Shown here one piece after another: positions 5,443 to 5,841 of a stretch of DNA of 5,841 bases (the first letter of the stretch is position 1; each line of letters opens with the position of its first letter). Location: the NCBI GenBank assembly GCA_946478655.1, contig CAMLDG010000035.1, forward strand, positions 1-5,841, read 5' to 3'. A model generated the notes under the pieces. It did no database searches. It worked only from the letters and a program-made list of their open reading frames with translations, and was not told where the DNA came from. This stretch comes from an uncultured Nitrosotalea sp. (GTDB taxonomy: Archaea > Thermoproteota > Nitrososphaeria > Nitrososphaerales > Nitrosopumilaceae). Both the position numbers and the translations under genes were made by a program.

Positions 5443-5841
5443 ATGTCAACAGCATCATTAAAACGCGATCATGCTTTAATTGAAAAAGTACTAAAATCAA
5501 TGTGGTCTACCATCCCATTACTCAAATCCGGAACTACAATACCAGAACCAATTTTGAATCAAGTAATCGACTTTTCTTTGAATTTTACAGATGTTTGCCA
5601 TCATGGAAAAGAAGAAAATTCACTCTTCCCAGAACTTGAAAAGAAAGGAATGCCAAGAAACTCAGGACCTATTGCAGTAATGCTGATGGAACATGAAGTT
5701 ACACGAAAGATAGCAACAAGAATGGAAGCATCTTCAAAGACATACCTGAAAAATGGTGATGCCACACAGTTGATAGTCGACATGCAGGAATACATCAATC
5801 ATGTAGTACAGCACTTGTGGAAAGAAAACAACAGATTATTT
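5443..5841 (+). CDS. Hemerythrin-like HHE-domain protein, C-terminus cut by window edge
   Basis: An open frame of 133 codons from ATG 5443 (MSTASLKRDHALIEKVL) to the window end, with no stop reached. It carries the expected di-iron ligands of an HHE four-helix bundle: H10 in KRDHALIE on helix 1, H54 and E58 in CHHGKEENSLFPEL (52-65), H84 in MEHE (82-85), and H124 and E128 in HVVQHLWKENNRLF (120-133). The order and spacing resemble the FBXL5-type hemerythrin-like domain. Such proteins bind O2, NO or iron and act in storage, sensing or stress defence; which of these applies cannot be read here. There is no signal peptide, so it is cytosolic. It is divergent from the GalT-like gene across a 157-bp promoter region. 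Anything beyond residue 133, including a possible partner domain, is unseen. Confidence 0.92.
   Translation, partial: MSTASLKRDHALIEKVLKSMWSTIPLLKSGTTIPEPILNQVIDFSLNFTDVCHHGKEENSLFPELEKKGMPRNSGPIAVMLMEHEVTRKIATRMEASSKTYLKNGDATQLIVDMQEYINHVVQHLWKENNRLF

Noticed and set aside
5601..5798. 65-codon minus-strand open frame
   Set aside because: It is antisense to the hemerythrin-like gene, whose metal ligands are encoded on the plus strand.
1..5841. Mobile elements, CRISPR arrays, tRNA or rRNA genes
   Set aside because: Nearly the whole window is explained by seven metabolic or membrane genes and short promoters; no repeat arrays, transposase motifs or cloverleaf sequences were seen.

Overview
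The window looks like a piece of an ammonia-oxidising archaeon of the Nitrososphaerota (Thaumarchaeota), most likely Nitrosopumilales-like. This is inferred from several signs: AT-rich DNA; an archaeal ThiD-ThiN fusion in place of a bacterial ThiE; short intergenic gaps with archaeal TATA boxes about 26 bp upstream of start codons and no Shine-Dalgarno sequences; and several GTG starts. No sequence search was possible, so the taxonomic call is an inference.

Layout: (1) Bases 1-1234, minus strand: thiC, the HMP-phosphate synthase of thiamine synthesis, cut by the window edge just inside its C-terminal Fe-S cysteine motif. (2) A 67-bp divergent promoter region. (3) Bases 1302-2609, plus strand: thiDN, a kinase fused to an archaeal thiamine-phosphate synthase. 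(4) Bases 2658-3359 and 3368-3814, plus strand: a two-gene unit of a sugar-1-phosphate nucleotidylyltransferase and a GNA1-like glucosamine-6-phosphate N-acetyltransferase. (5) Bases 3796-4224, minus strand: an unrecognised four-helix membrane protein whose 3' end overlaps the acetyltransferase gene tail to tail. (6) Bases 4269-5285, minus strand: a GalT-family (HIT superfamily) nucleotidylyltransferase with an unusual active-site triad. (7) A 157-bp divergent promoter region with two dyad-symmetric elements. (8) Bases 5443 to the end, plus strand: a hemerythrin-like HHE protein, cut by the window edge.

How the genes work together: ThiC makes HMP-phosphate from aminoimidazole ribotide. The ThiD half of ThiDN phosphorylates it to HMP-pyrophosphate, and the ThiN half joins this to thiazole phosphate to give thiamine phosphate. 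The two genes share one very short promoter region carrying three TGAGT-type half-sites at exact 20-bp steps, which suggests shared protein-based control. The nucleotidylyltransferase, the GNA1-like enzyme and the GalT homologue all point to nucleotide-sugar metabolism, probably for glycans of the S-layer or cell surface. The hemerythrin-like protein probably binds O2, NO or iron.

Nothing resembling a mobile element, CRISPR array, tRNA or rRNA was seen. No stretch over 300 bases lacks a gene. The most interesting signals are regulatory: phased half-sites in the thiC/thiDN promoter, and dyad elements placed directly between the TATA box and the start codon of both the GalT-like and hemerythrin-like genes. 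Also notable are the eukaryote-type GNA1 pairing and the altered GalT triad.
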